Origin: Erythrocercus mccallii
Lineage: Eukaryota; Chordata; Aves; Passeriformes; Dicruridae
Reading direction: 5' to 3'
Assembly: GCA_013397435.1 (NCBI GenBank)
Contig: VZRG01000374.1
Location: 127,548 to 191,547 of the forward strand
Length of the DNA: 64,000 nucleotides
Position numbers and translations under genes: made by a program. Below, one piece after another: positions 51,186 through 62,745 of this stretch (its first letter is position 1; every line of letters starts with the position of its first letter). Under the pieces are notes generated by a model. It ran no database searches and was not told the origin of the DNA. It saw only the letters and a list, made by a program, of their open reading frames with translations.

Positions 51186-53389
51186 AAAGCAAAATGCTGG
51201 AAAAAATTTAAACCCTTTTCTGAAACAAATTGGTTTTGACTGAAGCAAAAATAAACCAAAATAAATCAGTTCAAGAAAGCTTTTGTGTCTTTTTTTATCC
51301 CCAGCTTTCCTAGCCTCCTTTTTCACTCTCTTTCTCAGCAAATTACAAGGCTAGAGGATACTCTTCATCTTTTCATGATCATTGCATCATTGCATCACCA
51401 GCTGTATCCCTTTTTTTTCCTTTTCTCATCATGAAAATTTATGCTGACATTTCTGTTACTGCAAGGAGTCCTCCAAGGCCTGTCACTTTTTGTGGCAAGA
51501 GAAATCACCCTATTTGTACACATCTTTTCAGAATTTTTAAACAAAATATTGGGAGAAATCCTATTGGTCCCAAAATTTAGTTGCCCTGTACCATAAATCT
51601 CCTTCATGTTTTATCCTGTCTGCTAAGAGTAAAGGCAAAAAACCCCTAAAGTGAGCAGAAAGAAGAAATGGGTGCTAACTATTGATATATGGAAATCTGA
51701 GCTCTGATAGGAGCTCAGAGAGAATTCCACATGACTTTGACTTTTTCTTATAATTATCTTATTAATTATCCAAGTCTTGGATCTGAGCCATTTCAGCTTC
51801 CACATTGCAGATGAGGAGTTACCGAGTTTCCAAGGGAATGAGCTGGATCCAGGGCCTAGCCAATGACAGCATGCAGGAGCAAAGTCACCCTGATTTTAGT
51901 GCAATACAGACTCTGAAGTGACTTATAGATCTAGGACAAGATATATTGGTCACCTTGATAGGAGCTGACACAAAACTGTGTGCTTTCTCTGGCTTCTAAG
52001 AAGATGAACTCTTGATGGAAGGTAAGATTTAAGGGATTGAATAATTTAGCACAGTTCAGGATCAAATAGAAACCATAAATTGCTTTCCAAAAGGTAAAAT
52101 TTGGTGCTCAATGTATACCTATTGGTCAAGTGAAGCAGAAAAGAGAAAAAAAAATAGCAGGGGTCTTTGGCATTTGGGCTTGCACTGTTTTGACACTAAA
52201 TCAAGCTCCAAGGATAACCACAGGGGCAGTGATGATTTGCATGTCTACACTGAAGAAACTGCAAACATATTCATGCCACAACTTGTGAATGCCTCTTGTA
52301 ATGCACAGCCTGTTTCATGAATCCATTTTATTCTTTTGGGATAAGAAAAGTAACCTGCCATTCTTTTACCCAGAATTTGAGAGGCAAGAATACCCCTTCA
52401 TGTGCATAACACAGGAATGGCTGTGAACTGCAGTGTTGACACAGAAAAGACATCATTGTGTGGTAGAAGCATTTCCTCTGTTAACCTGATCCAACTTTCT
52501 GCAGTTCTTTTCTGCTCCTTTTGCTATACCTTATAATTCCTTTTGTCAGAAGGCTTGTCGGCTCTATTTGGTATTGCACCTGCTCACTATAAAGCTGAAT
52601 AAAATGTTTGATGTGATAGATTCAAATGTTCCTACCAGAACTTGCTAGGGAGTCGATGGACTGTGTTACAGCTCTGTGGTTGCTGTTTGAGATACCTGGG
52701 AAGATTGTGTAGTGGAAATTTGTTTCACTCTCTTCAGGTCGGTCTCTAGTGGACATGAGCTGCTCATGGTACAGGAAGGCTGGGCTTGAGGCTGAAAGCA
52801 AAGCCGCCCAGATCTGCATGGAGCTGCAGTGTTTCATGGATATGTACCTGTTTCCATGCATCTTTTTTCTGACAGCTGTGTGTGGTGAGGGGTGGAGAGA
52901 GAGGCAGAAAAATTTGTTTGGGGTATTGGCAATGTGGATGTTGACTGGCTGGGAAATTACCCAAATCTTGGCTTTTCCACACACTGGTTCCCTGGGCAGC
53001 AGGGAGTGACAGATGCTTAGGAAAGCATTTCACGAGGAGTTCTGAAATGTCTGTTTCTTTTAGCGCTAATTGAATTTTTTGCATTGGTGTTCACCGCTGA
53101 AGGTTCTTGAGAGTGTCCTAGGCTGAGCTGCTGCTTGTGTGGATGAACCTGAGGAAAATGGGATGGTTCATGTAGGAGCCTTATGACCACGCTGACAAAA
53201 GGGCCAGTAACTAACCACTAAGGTTTGATTTTGCTGAGTATTCTGGTGGAATTCAAATAAGAAACTGCTGAGAGGGCTTTATAAACCCTCTGCTAAGTGA
53301 GCTCTGCTCCTGAAGGAGTGGGGTGGTCACAAGGATCCACAGAGTGCTGATGGGGCAACCCAGCAGCAAGTTTTAACCAGAGAAACTGG
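51186..53389. other. unique sequence, no gene recognised
   Basis: No supported gene. An exon-like segment at 52738-52884 (CTCTCTTCAG before, TGTG|GTGAGG behind, one open frame, phase 1 at both ends) was considered, but its peptide is unlike anything I know and two minus-strand frames of 106-120 codons are equally open across it. Confidence 0.42.
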
Positions 53390-54580
53390 TAAAGCTGCTG
53401 CTAAGATGCAGGATTAGTAAATGCACAGCTGAATGTGACCTGCTGGAGGAGAGCCAGCACAGCTTTCTCAATAGGACTGGTGAATCCTGCAGAGGTTGCT
53501 GACAGAGGCATGAGACCTGTGAACTGGAGTGGTCTGGCCAAGGGGAGCCCATGTGGGCTTCCAGAAAGCTTTGATGAAGTAAGAAAAACAGCTTCTGGTA
53601 CAGAAACTGGGGTGAAAGGCATGGTGTCCTCATGGTTATACAACTGTTTAGCAAGCAATAGGGTGGTGTTCAGGGTTTACCTAGGCATTTACTGGTGAGG
53701 AACACTGTGGATCTCTGATGGAGCAGTGCTGCTCACTGGAAGCAAAATGAAAGGGGGTAAAGCTTCCTGTTGCTTTGCACAATTAGAGTGGGCATGGTCT
53801 GATTGCAGAAATTTTCAGAAACTGAATGACGGAAATAGGTTCTAGTTGAAATGTGAGATCCATGAAGGCAATGTGCAGGATTAAAAAGCTAAGAAGTTTG
53901 GACTTTATATTATCATTGAACAGTCAGGAAAAAGATCTTTGGATAATTAAAGAGAATAGCGCAGAAAGTGTGATGACACCACTACTCTGGTGCAGCCAGA
54001 TGTTGAATAATTTTTCTAGTTCTTGCAATTGTACATAAAAAACCCCCAAACCTGTAATTGAGCTACAGAATATTGATAAAGATAGAACAGATTCAAAATT
54101 AGCAGAAGTCTAAGTAGTCTAGGGTGCTTCCACTTGGGGTTCTGGTTATTTAAGGGGTGTATCAATAGAATCATAAAATTGCAGAAGGTGTAGAGAGGCA
54201 AGCGATTACTTGCTGTTACTTACAATATGATGCAGCAATTGAATTATCAGGCAGAATTTTAAAAACAGACAGAAGGAAGTACTTTACATTGCCCATAATT
54301 AAATTGTGGAGCTTATTACATAATGCTGTGGAGACCAAGACTATAAATGGGTTCAGGGAAGGACCAACACATTCCTAGAGTAAAAAGCCATTACAGGCTA
54401 TTAAGTGCAAAGGTCTGGAAGCAGCCTCCAGCTCAGGAAGTCCTTAAACTACTGATTACTGGAAACTGTGACTGGAGTATGTCAGGGGAAGGATCACCCA
54501 ATTTGTGCCAGTGTGCTCTAAACACCTGCTGCTGGCTACTGTCAGGAATGGGTAGGTGCACCAGACAGATTATTTGATTT
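53390..54580 (+). mobile_element. old, heavily diverged CR1 LINE copy
   Basis: Blocks along this stretch follow the order of a CR1 ORF2 and 3' tail of the older, turtle-and-bird-wide type. Near 53440-53580 it has an E-S-Q-H-G-F-like block, then sequence corresponding to CR1 V-D-F-Q-K-A-F-D (here GGCTTCCAGAAAGCTTTGAT). Near 53880 is an R-I-K-K-like block. Near 54245-54360 is the diagnostic tail resembling AAACAGACAxAAGGAAGTAC, ATTAATxTGTGGAxCTxATT, ATGCTGTGGA and GGTTCA. It ends with GGATCACCxxATxTGTGCC and the GCTGGCTACTGTCAGGAATG-like block. Frames are broken throughout. The stretch about 54010-54240 does not align and may be unrelated sequence inside the element. Boundaries are approximate. 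Confidence 0.7.
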
Positions 54581-57429
54581 GGCTGAAGTTGTCTCCTTTC
54601 ATAGTAAATGCAAAAGATCTGGGAATCGATGTTGCAATGAAATAATCGCTGCCCAGTGGTCAGCTAAAAAGGAGAACAATACAAACCCAGAAGGCAAGCT
54701 GGGAACAGTGGGATTCAGGGTCCTGATGCAATTGGCAGAGATGCATGGGGAAAACTTAATGCCAGAGATTAGCCAGTACATTTTCTTCATAACATTCATA
54801 AGCACCAAATTGCAGAAGTGAAAACCACCTCCAAATAAACTCCAGCACATATAATTTGTTCATGCAGCATACAGGTGCTGTCTGGCTTTGTACAGAGCTT
54901 TTCAAGCTCTAGTTGGCAAACTGAGGGCTGGCAGGTGTAGGGTTTATTGTATATTCAAAGAAATTCAGGGCTACTGTAACTTAAACATCATTATACAAAT
55001 GATTGTCCCTTTCTCTGTAAATATCTAGGTTAACTTTGAGAAAAGACTCCCAAAAACATCTTTCCTGGCAAATGTCCTAGCCATAGGATCTGTGGAAGCC
55101 AGTCTCTCTGGATTTTTATATTCTCTCAACCTTGCCAGCTGAGAGTCTACCCTGATGTTAATGCTCACGTACAAAGGAGGATGATAACCCCAGCCTTGGA
55201 AGGGCAGCAACCCCAACACTGGTGACAACTAAATTGACAGTCAAAGCTGTTAGCCACATGCAACAGTAACTTTTTCTATTCCAAAGAGAATTTTTCTAGT
55301 ACTTACATAGGTTGCATACTATTGACTAATTGTGGTCTTTGAGGGTTCAGGTAAAACTATTCACACTAAAGAACTCATTGGAGGATATTTATATGCTTTC
55401 AGTGGAGGAAAAGGCTCAATAAAGCCAAAGGCTGGGATATAAGCTCAAATCTCTCCTGATCAAATATATATCCTTTGATCTAATAAGGAGGTTGAGTCTC
55501 GCCTGACTTTTCAGCAAAATGCAAATGTAATGCTTTTAAAAAATAAAAAAATCAGTTAGTGTACTTGAATGTCTTGAATATCTGATTGCTTTTGGTTTTC
55601 AAGAAAGTTGACTGCTCTGTTAAAGAATTTCCTTAGTGGTATCAGCTATGGAATTAGTATCAGATATTTTTGTTAGTTGTATGTTCAATGACATAGGCAT
55701 TTATGTGTACCCATGCCTGTTCTCAGTGATGGTGTGTTTGCTAAGTCAATAACAACATCTACCACAACTAACTGATTACTAGATGTGAAAAAACAGTTAT
55801 TGAAATACAGCTCGTTGTTTATGATGAAATATTTCCTAGCTGTTCATTACTACATCAGCAGCTGGGCTGGATGTGCCCATTTTAACAAAGTTGTGATCTT
55901 CATAGTCTTTAGAATATGTGATGAAACCACTTTTTCTGTCTGTCTCTTATCAGGTGAAGAGTGATTACTTCTGTGGGAAAGGCTGACTGTCAAGCCTGTG
56001 TTTTCATTCATGCACTCAGCACAGTGGAGATGAAATTTCTGGCAAAGATAACTAAAAGCCAATCATGTTACCTTGCCACTGGAAAAGTGCCAGATGGTGT
56101 AATTTGTCAAAATAATATGAGATATGATCACCTGAATACTCAGCATCTGCTCTGTTATCAGGTTCATGCTACCTTCCCTTTCCCACCATTTTCCCCTTTC
56201 TTGTCTGTCTTACATTTATTAGAAGGCCATGTGTTCGCTCTTTAGCTTGGCCTCCTTTTTTAATGGGAAAGGCTTCTGCAGTGCATACGGTGTGTTTTGA
56301 CACTTTGTCTCTCTTTGCTCTGAGAGAAAATTTCTGATAAGAAACTGTGCAAAAGTAGACTATTTTAGCTTGTTCCTGGGCTTAAGGGTCACTTCTGGCT
56401 GGCTCATGCAAATTTGCAATCCCTGAGATAATTTTAAGGCTTTTATGTTAAAACAGACCAGAAAAAAAAGGAAAAAAAAAGGTGTTATTGTCATGCCCGT
56501 GTTTTGTGTACTTTCCAGACAGAGCCATAAATCCAGCTTGGCATGCAGAAAGAGGGCAGGCTGTTGGCACAAAACTGTGCCAGGTCTCCCCCAGAAAGGC
56601 TCATCAGCCTCGTCTTGCTCTTAAAGAAATGTGGGCCAAGTCTCAGGTTCTCCTGTGGGAGGCTTGCACATCCCTAATTCTGACTTGAAATAGTATCCGA
56701 GGCTTGGTGCTGAGATGTCTGCAACCACTCATTACACGTATTTACCTTCCTCTGTTGTGAGGACAGGCCTAAGTAGGTTTGCTTTACCCCTGGAAGTGAT
56801 GCAGAGCGGAAAAAGTGATAGTGCCCTGTTTCCACCCAAATAAACTAACACATTATGAACCACAAATAGACACAAGAAAGTACTCTTGTGTTTAGGAAGC
56901 CGAATAACTACATTGATACTGAAAACAGCATGGAAGGAGACTGCCAAATACTGGGAAGTTTTCTTGAAAAATATAGTTAAAAATAATTGTTTTAGTTTCT
57001 TGTAGCTTATTTCTCTAAGGCCTTAATCCAGTTATTGAGATGTGTAGCTTATGTTGTACTTATATACTTGGCATAAAATCTTTCTTGCTAGATTGTTGCC
57101 TCCCGATACATTGCCAGATGGTAAAAGAATTTTCCTTGGGCTTCTTCCCCTTTTTTGCCAAATGCAAAATATTTTTGGAAAAAACTCCTTAATGCCAAAG
57201 TCTTTCTCACATTAAGTAAAAAGAGGGTTTTGGATGATCAGAGGCTGATGTTAATGTTCCGAGTTGTTCATGCTGCCCACAAGAGAGGGGACTTCAGAGA
57301 TTCTGCTTCAGTTCACTCAATTTTTCCAGACGTGCACTGTGAGCAGCGAGGCTTCCAAGCTCCTTTACTGTGGGTATATATTGCACTGTACATTTTCAGG
57401 ACAATGAAAAGATTTATTTAGCATATGGC
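54581..57429. other. unique sequence, no gene recognised
   Basis: No supported gene. A-rich interruptions occur at 56461-56480. Open frames are under 95 codons and unlike known families. Confidence 0.45.
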
Positions 57430-57600
57430 TGACCTGGATTGTCTCCACTGGCTCAATTGACCTTTATTGCCTTGGGACAGTGGTAAGATTAGGAGATGCT
57501 ATAAATAGCTGCAGCACTGTGGGAGCGGTATCACAAAAATGCACTTTACACAAACAGCCTGTCATTTTACTTTGTGGGGGATGTGTGTTTTTGGCTTACA
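57430..57600. promoter_or_regulatory. possible regulatory element with MEF2/TATA-like site
   Basis: CTATAAATAG at 57499-57508 is an exact match to the MEF2 consensus (YTAWWWWTAR) and also contains a perfect TATAAATA box. The surrounding 150 bases are of even composition, free of repeats and look like conserved noncoding DNA. No gene starts recognisably downstream (about 57530 on the + strand), so a promoter role is not supported. An enhancer role is inference. Confidence 0.2.
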
Positions 57601-58564
57601 AAGTGAGATATCTCTCCGAGATGATTTTTGTCCTCTTCTGAATGACTGCAGCTGAAGCTGTGAGATTGTTTTGGCCACTACCATCAGGTTCTAATACATA
57701 CAATGCAATAATGTTGGGAAGATGTAGGAAACAGACTGTTCAGGTGCAACTGAGCTTTGTATTGGCAATGTACTGTGCTTCCACCTGAGGACTCGCTGGT
57801 GGAGGCAGCTCTGTCAGGGCTGGGTGTCTGCAGGGTGACAGGCAGGGGGGATATCCCCTCAGCACTGTGAGACAGGCTCAGGAGTGTTTCTGGCCACCAC
57901 CTCTGACTTCTGAGGAAAGTCACATCTATGCCTCAAGAGCTGTAGAAATTACTTTGGATCAGAAAGATAGAACTGAAATATAAGTGGAAAGAAGCTGTAA
58001 TTCCTTGAGAGATTCTGATATGACCAAAGGAGGTAGCAATTTATGACTTCCCTTCCCAGTGGTGTCCCCATGTCTTGTTTTACATAGTTGGGTGCTGAAT
58101 GGACAACTGTTTCCAGCCTGTAAACTAAAGGAAAAGCAACAAGTGTTTGATTCTTTGTATGAACTCATATTTTGTCTCTGCTATAAATGATATTTGGAAT
58201 TATGCATAAATTGATTCAACAGATCTAGCCGGTGTGTAAGGAATAGGTGTAATGCATGAGGACTCCACTGGCAAACACAACGACAGATAGTCCACTGGAT
58301 TTGATATTTCAGCTTAGTGCCAGATGAGTAACTGATCTCCATTAAACAGTAATTTCCAGTGATCAGGTTGCTTTATTCTTTTCCTAAACTGCTTTAGTAG
58401 GAGATGGCATTCAAGCACCATTTCACTGAAGCTGAAATGAAGTGCGCTGCTGCCTCTTCTGATTTCTGGAGAAGGCTGGGAAGGATGTTGGGTAATTATG
58501 TTGCAGAGATATATTTGTTATATATACACTCCATTTATTTGTGTTTTTTCTTTTCAATTTGCAG
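57601..58564. other. unique sequence, no gene recognised
   Basis: No supported gene or repeat. If the exon-like segment that follows is real, 58400-58564 would be intron, with a pyrimidine-rich tract at about 58540-58564 as its acceptor. Confidence 0.4.
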
Positions 58565-58673
58565 GAAAGCAATCTCCAGGTCAGGCCTCCAGCACTTGGC
58601 TCCTGTGCATTCCCTCAACATTCCAGTCACCAATGGACCTGTGAAGGAACCAAGAGCGGCCTTAGAGTGGACT
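58565..58673 (+). other. candidate internal exon, unknown gene
   Basis: The 109-base segment follows a strong pyrimidine tract (TTTTTTCTTTTCAATTTGCAG) and is followed by ACT|GTAGGT. The preferred frame starts with the last base of a codon and ends on a codon boundary. It gives 36 complete codons beginning K-A-I-S-R-S-G-L-Q-H-L-A-P and ending A-A-L-E-W-T, a proline-containing, non-repetitive peptide. A second frame (E-S-N-L-Q-V-R-P-P...) is also open, which weakens the call. The segment is noticeably less AT-rich than its flanks. I do not recognise the protein, and no neighbouring exon of matching phase was found. It is either an exon of an unidentified gene or a chance match. Confidence 0.22.
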
Positions 58674-59139
58674 GTAGGTGTTTGGTTTTTTGGCAGTTAA
58701 TTTGAGCAGTATCTCTAGTTGGTGCTCTCTCCATCCCTAAATCAACATAGGACATCATGTTGCTATGAGAATTAGTGTTAGTCGTTAGGACATGCTTCTG
58801 TTACAAACTGAAGCACAAGGCAGAGACATGAAAACTTGAGCAAAAAGATAGATTTTCCAGCTGTGAAGTTGTCTGGTTATATTTTCCCACCTCCTTCCTG
58901 ACAAAGTCTGCCATCAAAGGTTGATCTAATTTTAGCACAGCAGGGTTTTGTGCCTCTGTTTGATGGGCCAAAATTAAAGGCTGAAGACATGTCAAATTGT
59001 CTGCATCTGTAGAGTAGATAATTGAAATCTTTGGTCACAGTTCTTTGTAGGTATGATTAGATTTCTTCTGGACCCAAGCCAGTGTGTAGACATGGAGAGC
59101 ATGTTTCCACCCCTCTTGTCTTGCTCTTTCATATTTCTG
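58674..59139. other. unique sequence, no gene recognised
   Basis: Nothing recognised between the exon-like segment and the start of the minus-strand CR1 fragment. Confidence 0.45.
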
Positions 59140-59400
59140 AGCTGAACCACTCCAGGGCTGGCCGAAAGTAAAGCAGATTGTAAAAGGCTTTGTCTAAATA
59201 TCTTTTAAACACTGGCAAGCATGGGGCATCCACCACTGTTGAATGGTTGTTCCAGGAAGACTGTTCCAGGGTTTGGCCACCCTCTCTGTGTTTACTAATG
59301 GCAAATCTGCACCTCCCCTGAAAGCATCCCTATGCACCTTCCATGTGGTTATGCAGTGGTGTGAGCTAAGAGCATGAGTCAGAAGCCAGAAGTCCACACA
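59140..59400 (-). mobile_element. CR1 LINE 3' fragment, minus strand
   Basis: On the minus strand this reads as the end of CR1 ORF2 plus its tail. It has a R-V-A-K-P-W-N-S-L-P-G block (CR1 usually R-V-V-x-x-W-N-x-L-P-R-E-V-V), then W-W-M-P-H-A for the usual V-V-D-A-P-S, then a tail with TTTAGACAAAGCC and CTTTACTTTCGGCCAGCCCTGGAGTGGT-like sequence matching the known CTTTAACTTTxGGTCAGCCCTGAAGTGGT tail block. The octamer end itself is not recognisable. The copy is short, 5'-truncated and inactive. Both boundaries are approximate. Confidence 0.72.
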
Positions 59401-60513
59401 AATGCCTCAAGTAAAGCAAAGCATACAGTAGATTCTACACTTGGCTATTGGTAAAGAGGTTGATACATTGCAGTATCAAGGTGCCAGCCACCCAAGCAGG
59501 ATTAGTTGAAGATAACTTTTGTTTTGATGAATGTGGCTTATGTTTATCTTTGTTCTCTATACCAAAACAGAATTGATTTTTAGATTGCCTGCTCTTCTTG
59601 AACTCCAGGTGTTGCACTCAAAATTTAAGGGGATGAAATTTTGCAGGCTGTGTTGCAGGAAGTTGGATTAGATTCATTATGAGGGTCTGTAGTGAAACTT
59701 TGCATAGAATCCTCTTGGAAGTGCTTTGAAGAATACCCTGTTCTTTCATTCCAGCAAACCAGGTGCTGATTCAGCAAGGTAGTAAAAATGTCTGGTTTGA
59801 GTCATCACTGCTGTTCAGTAGAAATCTGAAGGATCAATTATATAAGTGAAGGGTTAAGCACATTAGCTAAATTAAACACCTTTGAAAACCGTACTTAGAA
59901 AAAACAACAGCAGCAACCTAGGCAAACAAACGCCCCTGAGCCCCAAGTCCATCATCCACAGCTTGCCCTTACTCAGCCAACTGTCTGCTACTCCTTTACC
60001 AGGATGATCCATGACCCATGGTGATTACTCCTTTTACCTGATGTGATCCCTATACATAAATACAGCAGGAGTTGCTATAAATTGGTAAATATTGATTAAA
60101 TATTTTGGGTTTCAATTGTGTGTGGTGTTTTTGTAGTTTACTTCCATGCTCACAGTTTAGACTTTTGATCAATTTGATTTCTTAGCTGCTTACAGCCTCT
60201 CAGACTAGTGTTGCTGCCTTCACACTTTGATTGGAGAAAGGAAGCAACCCTGTTTCACATGTGGAGAGAGGGACAGAATAGTGAGTGGAAGACATCTGTG
60301 GCTGAGAGGGGACTGAACTGACCAGCTGTAGTAACTGGAGAAAAGGAGAAAGGTGTTTCTCAAATCTGAGGTATGATGGAAGTAGGGTTTGAAGATGTGG
60401 GGAGGTTGAAGTGGATCAAAGGTTATTAATATGTAGTGAATTTCAACAAAGAAAAAGTCCTCAAGATTTAAATTAAGTGCTGAGATGTATTTGGTAGAGT
60501 GAAAAGATATTTC
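59401..60513. other. unique sequence, no gene recognised
   Basis: No supported gene or repeat. Open frames are short. Confidence 0.45.
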
Positions 60514-60551
60514 ACATCAATAATCAAAAAGATATTTTTGATTATTGATGT
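60514..60551. repeat. perfect 17-bp inverted repeat, 4-base spacer
   Basis: The left arm (60514-60530, ACATCAATAATCAAAAA) is exactly complementary to the right arm (60535-60551) across a GATA spacer. The 38-base unit is AT-rich and would extrude as a cruciform or fold as a tight hairpin if transcribed. No terminator, miRNA-precursor length (about 60-80 bases) or transposon end context is visible. A local template-switch mutation that copied one arm is a plausible origin. Confidence 0.9.
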
Positions 60552-62029
60552 ATCAGATCCAGACAAGAAGTTTTTGTATTTATTCACTGGAAGGCAGCAT
60601 TGATCAATGTGTGTTGTATCCTCGTATGCATCATCCTCTTCAGTATTTCTGAGGATGATTCTCCATGAACATGTGATGGGAGATCTTTCCAAAGTCTAAG
60701 GGACATGAACATAAATTGTCTCAACTTAAAAGGGAGGAAATATTTTCTACCACAGTCTTCACCGTAATAACTGGAAAGAATTCCCTGGCCATTGCCCCCA
60801 TTTTTGAGAATTCCTTGCAGGTGATTTGCCATTATCAGATGGTCCTGTGAACAGGGCACTGAGTCAGAGTGGGATTCCATTCTCTTCTTCGCTCTGTCAC
60901 CTTGTGAGTGAGCTCAGATGGGTTGTTTTGCTTCTCAGTACATCAGCCTCTCTTGCTGTAAAACAGAGGTGATGATTCTCATGTCCCCTGAGACTTTTTA
61001 CACAAAACCCCCAGTATTCTTTATTATTGTTATTGCTACTGTCTCTCTTCCCTGAGGATTCTTTTCCCTTACATATTTACAAATGTCCAGTTTCATCACA
61101 TTTGTTGCACCTAATTCAAGTTAACTTGTAGCTCTGCTGTATAACTTAAGGTTCTCTTTTCACGCCAGGGCCATACAGAATACAGTGTCTGGAGTAGGTG
61201 TTATAATAACCAGAGGGGCGTGCTGAGGATGCCTTACTGAAAAGGAATTGACCTAAATGGCTGCCCCTGTGATATGTTTATGCATATCCCTTTCTCCCAC
61301 ACACCTTCATTTTAGAAAACACTCCCAAGTGTTAAATAATAAAGTAAGTAATTCTAGCCCAGATTCTCAAGTGAGTACAGACTGAGCCACTCAACTCACT
61401 GCCTGTGTACCTTTGAGGATCCAGGTCTTTGTCTATTTTTCTATTGCCATTTTCTACCAAAGATTATAACCATAAGCTTGCACACCAAGTCCTCCTGTAA
61501 TTTTCTTTTAACTACTGCCTTCTAGGTGTTGCTTTCTATGGTGCCTACAAAACTATTGATAGCCATTAGAGTAGTAGTGGGTTGAACATCCCCAAATCTC
61601 TTTCTTCATAGTCCATTTTTTTCTCTTAATGCCCATTTCTTTCCTTTTCCCACAACAACAAGAGTTAGAATCTTTCCCCCTCATCTTAAGAGGCATTTGA
61701 AGGTATTCAGTTTGCATTCTTGGAGGTCAATGAAAAAACTTGATCCATGCTTTGTGCTCTGTGAATGCACAGTTGGAACTTTCTGGGTACAAGTTGAATT
61801 TGTTTACTGGAGAAATATTATAACTTATACCATAAATTATGTGTATAAGGGACAAAGCCAGAAATCTTTTAGGTCTTAACAAAAATAGAAAACTATGTGT
61901 CAGAGTAGAAGTTGAAAAATGGCATTTGGCAATATGTGGAAGCAGCCTTAGGTCAGGAGGATTGTACAAGACACTACCTGATTCCACATAGATGGAATAA
62001 GGAAAGCCAGACCTCATCTAGTGTAGAAT
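60552..62029. other. unique sequence, no gene recognised
   Basis: No supported gene. Open frames under 100 codons, unlike known families. Confidence 0.45.
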
Positions 62030-62745
62030 CTAACAGGAACAGGAAAGGGAACAGGAATGATTTCTGTAGGCAAATCACCAGTGATAGGAACAGCAGGAAA
62101 AATATTGGGCTGCCACTGACTAGGGCAGAGAATATGGTGGCAAAGAGAACATGGAAAACCTGAATTGCTCAATCCTTTTTTCTTTTTAACCTCCATTTTT
62201 GCTGGTAAGAGCCACCTTCAGCAGCCCCATGTCACTGATTCCAGGGTCTGAAAGAAGGAAAACTTACTTTTGTGGAGGATGATCAGGTTAGGGAATACTT
62301 AGACTGAATGTACAGAAGTCCATGGAACCTGATGAGTTGCACATAAAGGTGCTGAGGGAGCTGGCTGATATCACTGCTGGGACAGTCTGTTGTCTTTGAA
62401 TGGTCACAATGGTCAGAGGATGTTCCTGAGGACTGCAACAAAAGAAAAAGTCAATTCTGCCTTCAAGAAGGATAAGGAGGATCCAGGGAACTCCAGGCTA
62501 ATCAGTCTTACCTTGATTCCTGGGAAGGTTATGGAGCAAATCCTTCTGGAAGTGATTTCCAGAAATATTAAGAATAAGAAGTGACTGAGAGTATTCAGCA
62601 TTGATTTATGCAGGGGAGATTGTCCCTGACCAGCCTAACAGATTAAGTGGCTGACTTGGTAGATGAGGGGAGAGCAATGGCTGTTGTGTTGACTTTTGCA
62701 AGGCTTTTGATACTATCTTCCATAATATCCTTGTAGATACACTGA
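62030..62745 (+). mobile_element. CR1 LINE internal fragment (5' part of RT)
   Basis: This is an internal piece of CR1 ORF2 truncated at both ends. In order it shows a G-N-x-N-D-F-C-R-Q-I-like block near 62050, the D-Q-V-R-E-Y block near 62281 (GATCAGGTTAGGGAATACTT), K-S-M-E-P-D-E-L near 62316, L-R-E-L-A near 62352, F-K-K-D-K-E-D-P-G-N-S-R-L-I-S-L-T near 62465-62510, P-G-K-V-M-E-Q-I-L near 62518-62545, and the reverse-transcriptase motif A block D-F-C-K-A-F-D at 62691-62711. Stops and frame changes break it, for example a stop at 62582-62584 inside the frame that starts at 62390. The catalytic Asp of motif A is still present. The 3' half and tail are missing, which is unusual because CR1 copies normally keep the 3' end, so a later deletion or rearrangement is likely. 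Confidence 0.88.

Noticed and set aside
52738..52884. 147-base exon-like segment, phase 1 at both ends
   Set aside because: One frame is open, but the minus strand is equally open over a longer distance and the peptide resembles nothing I know.
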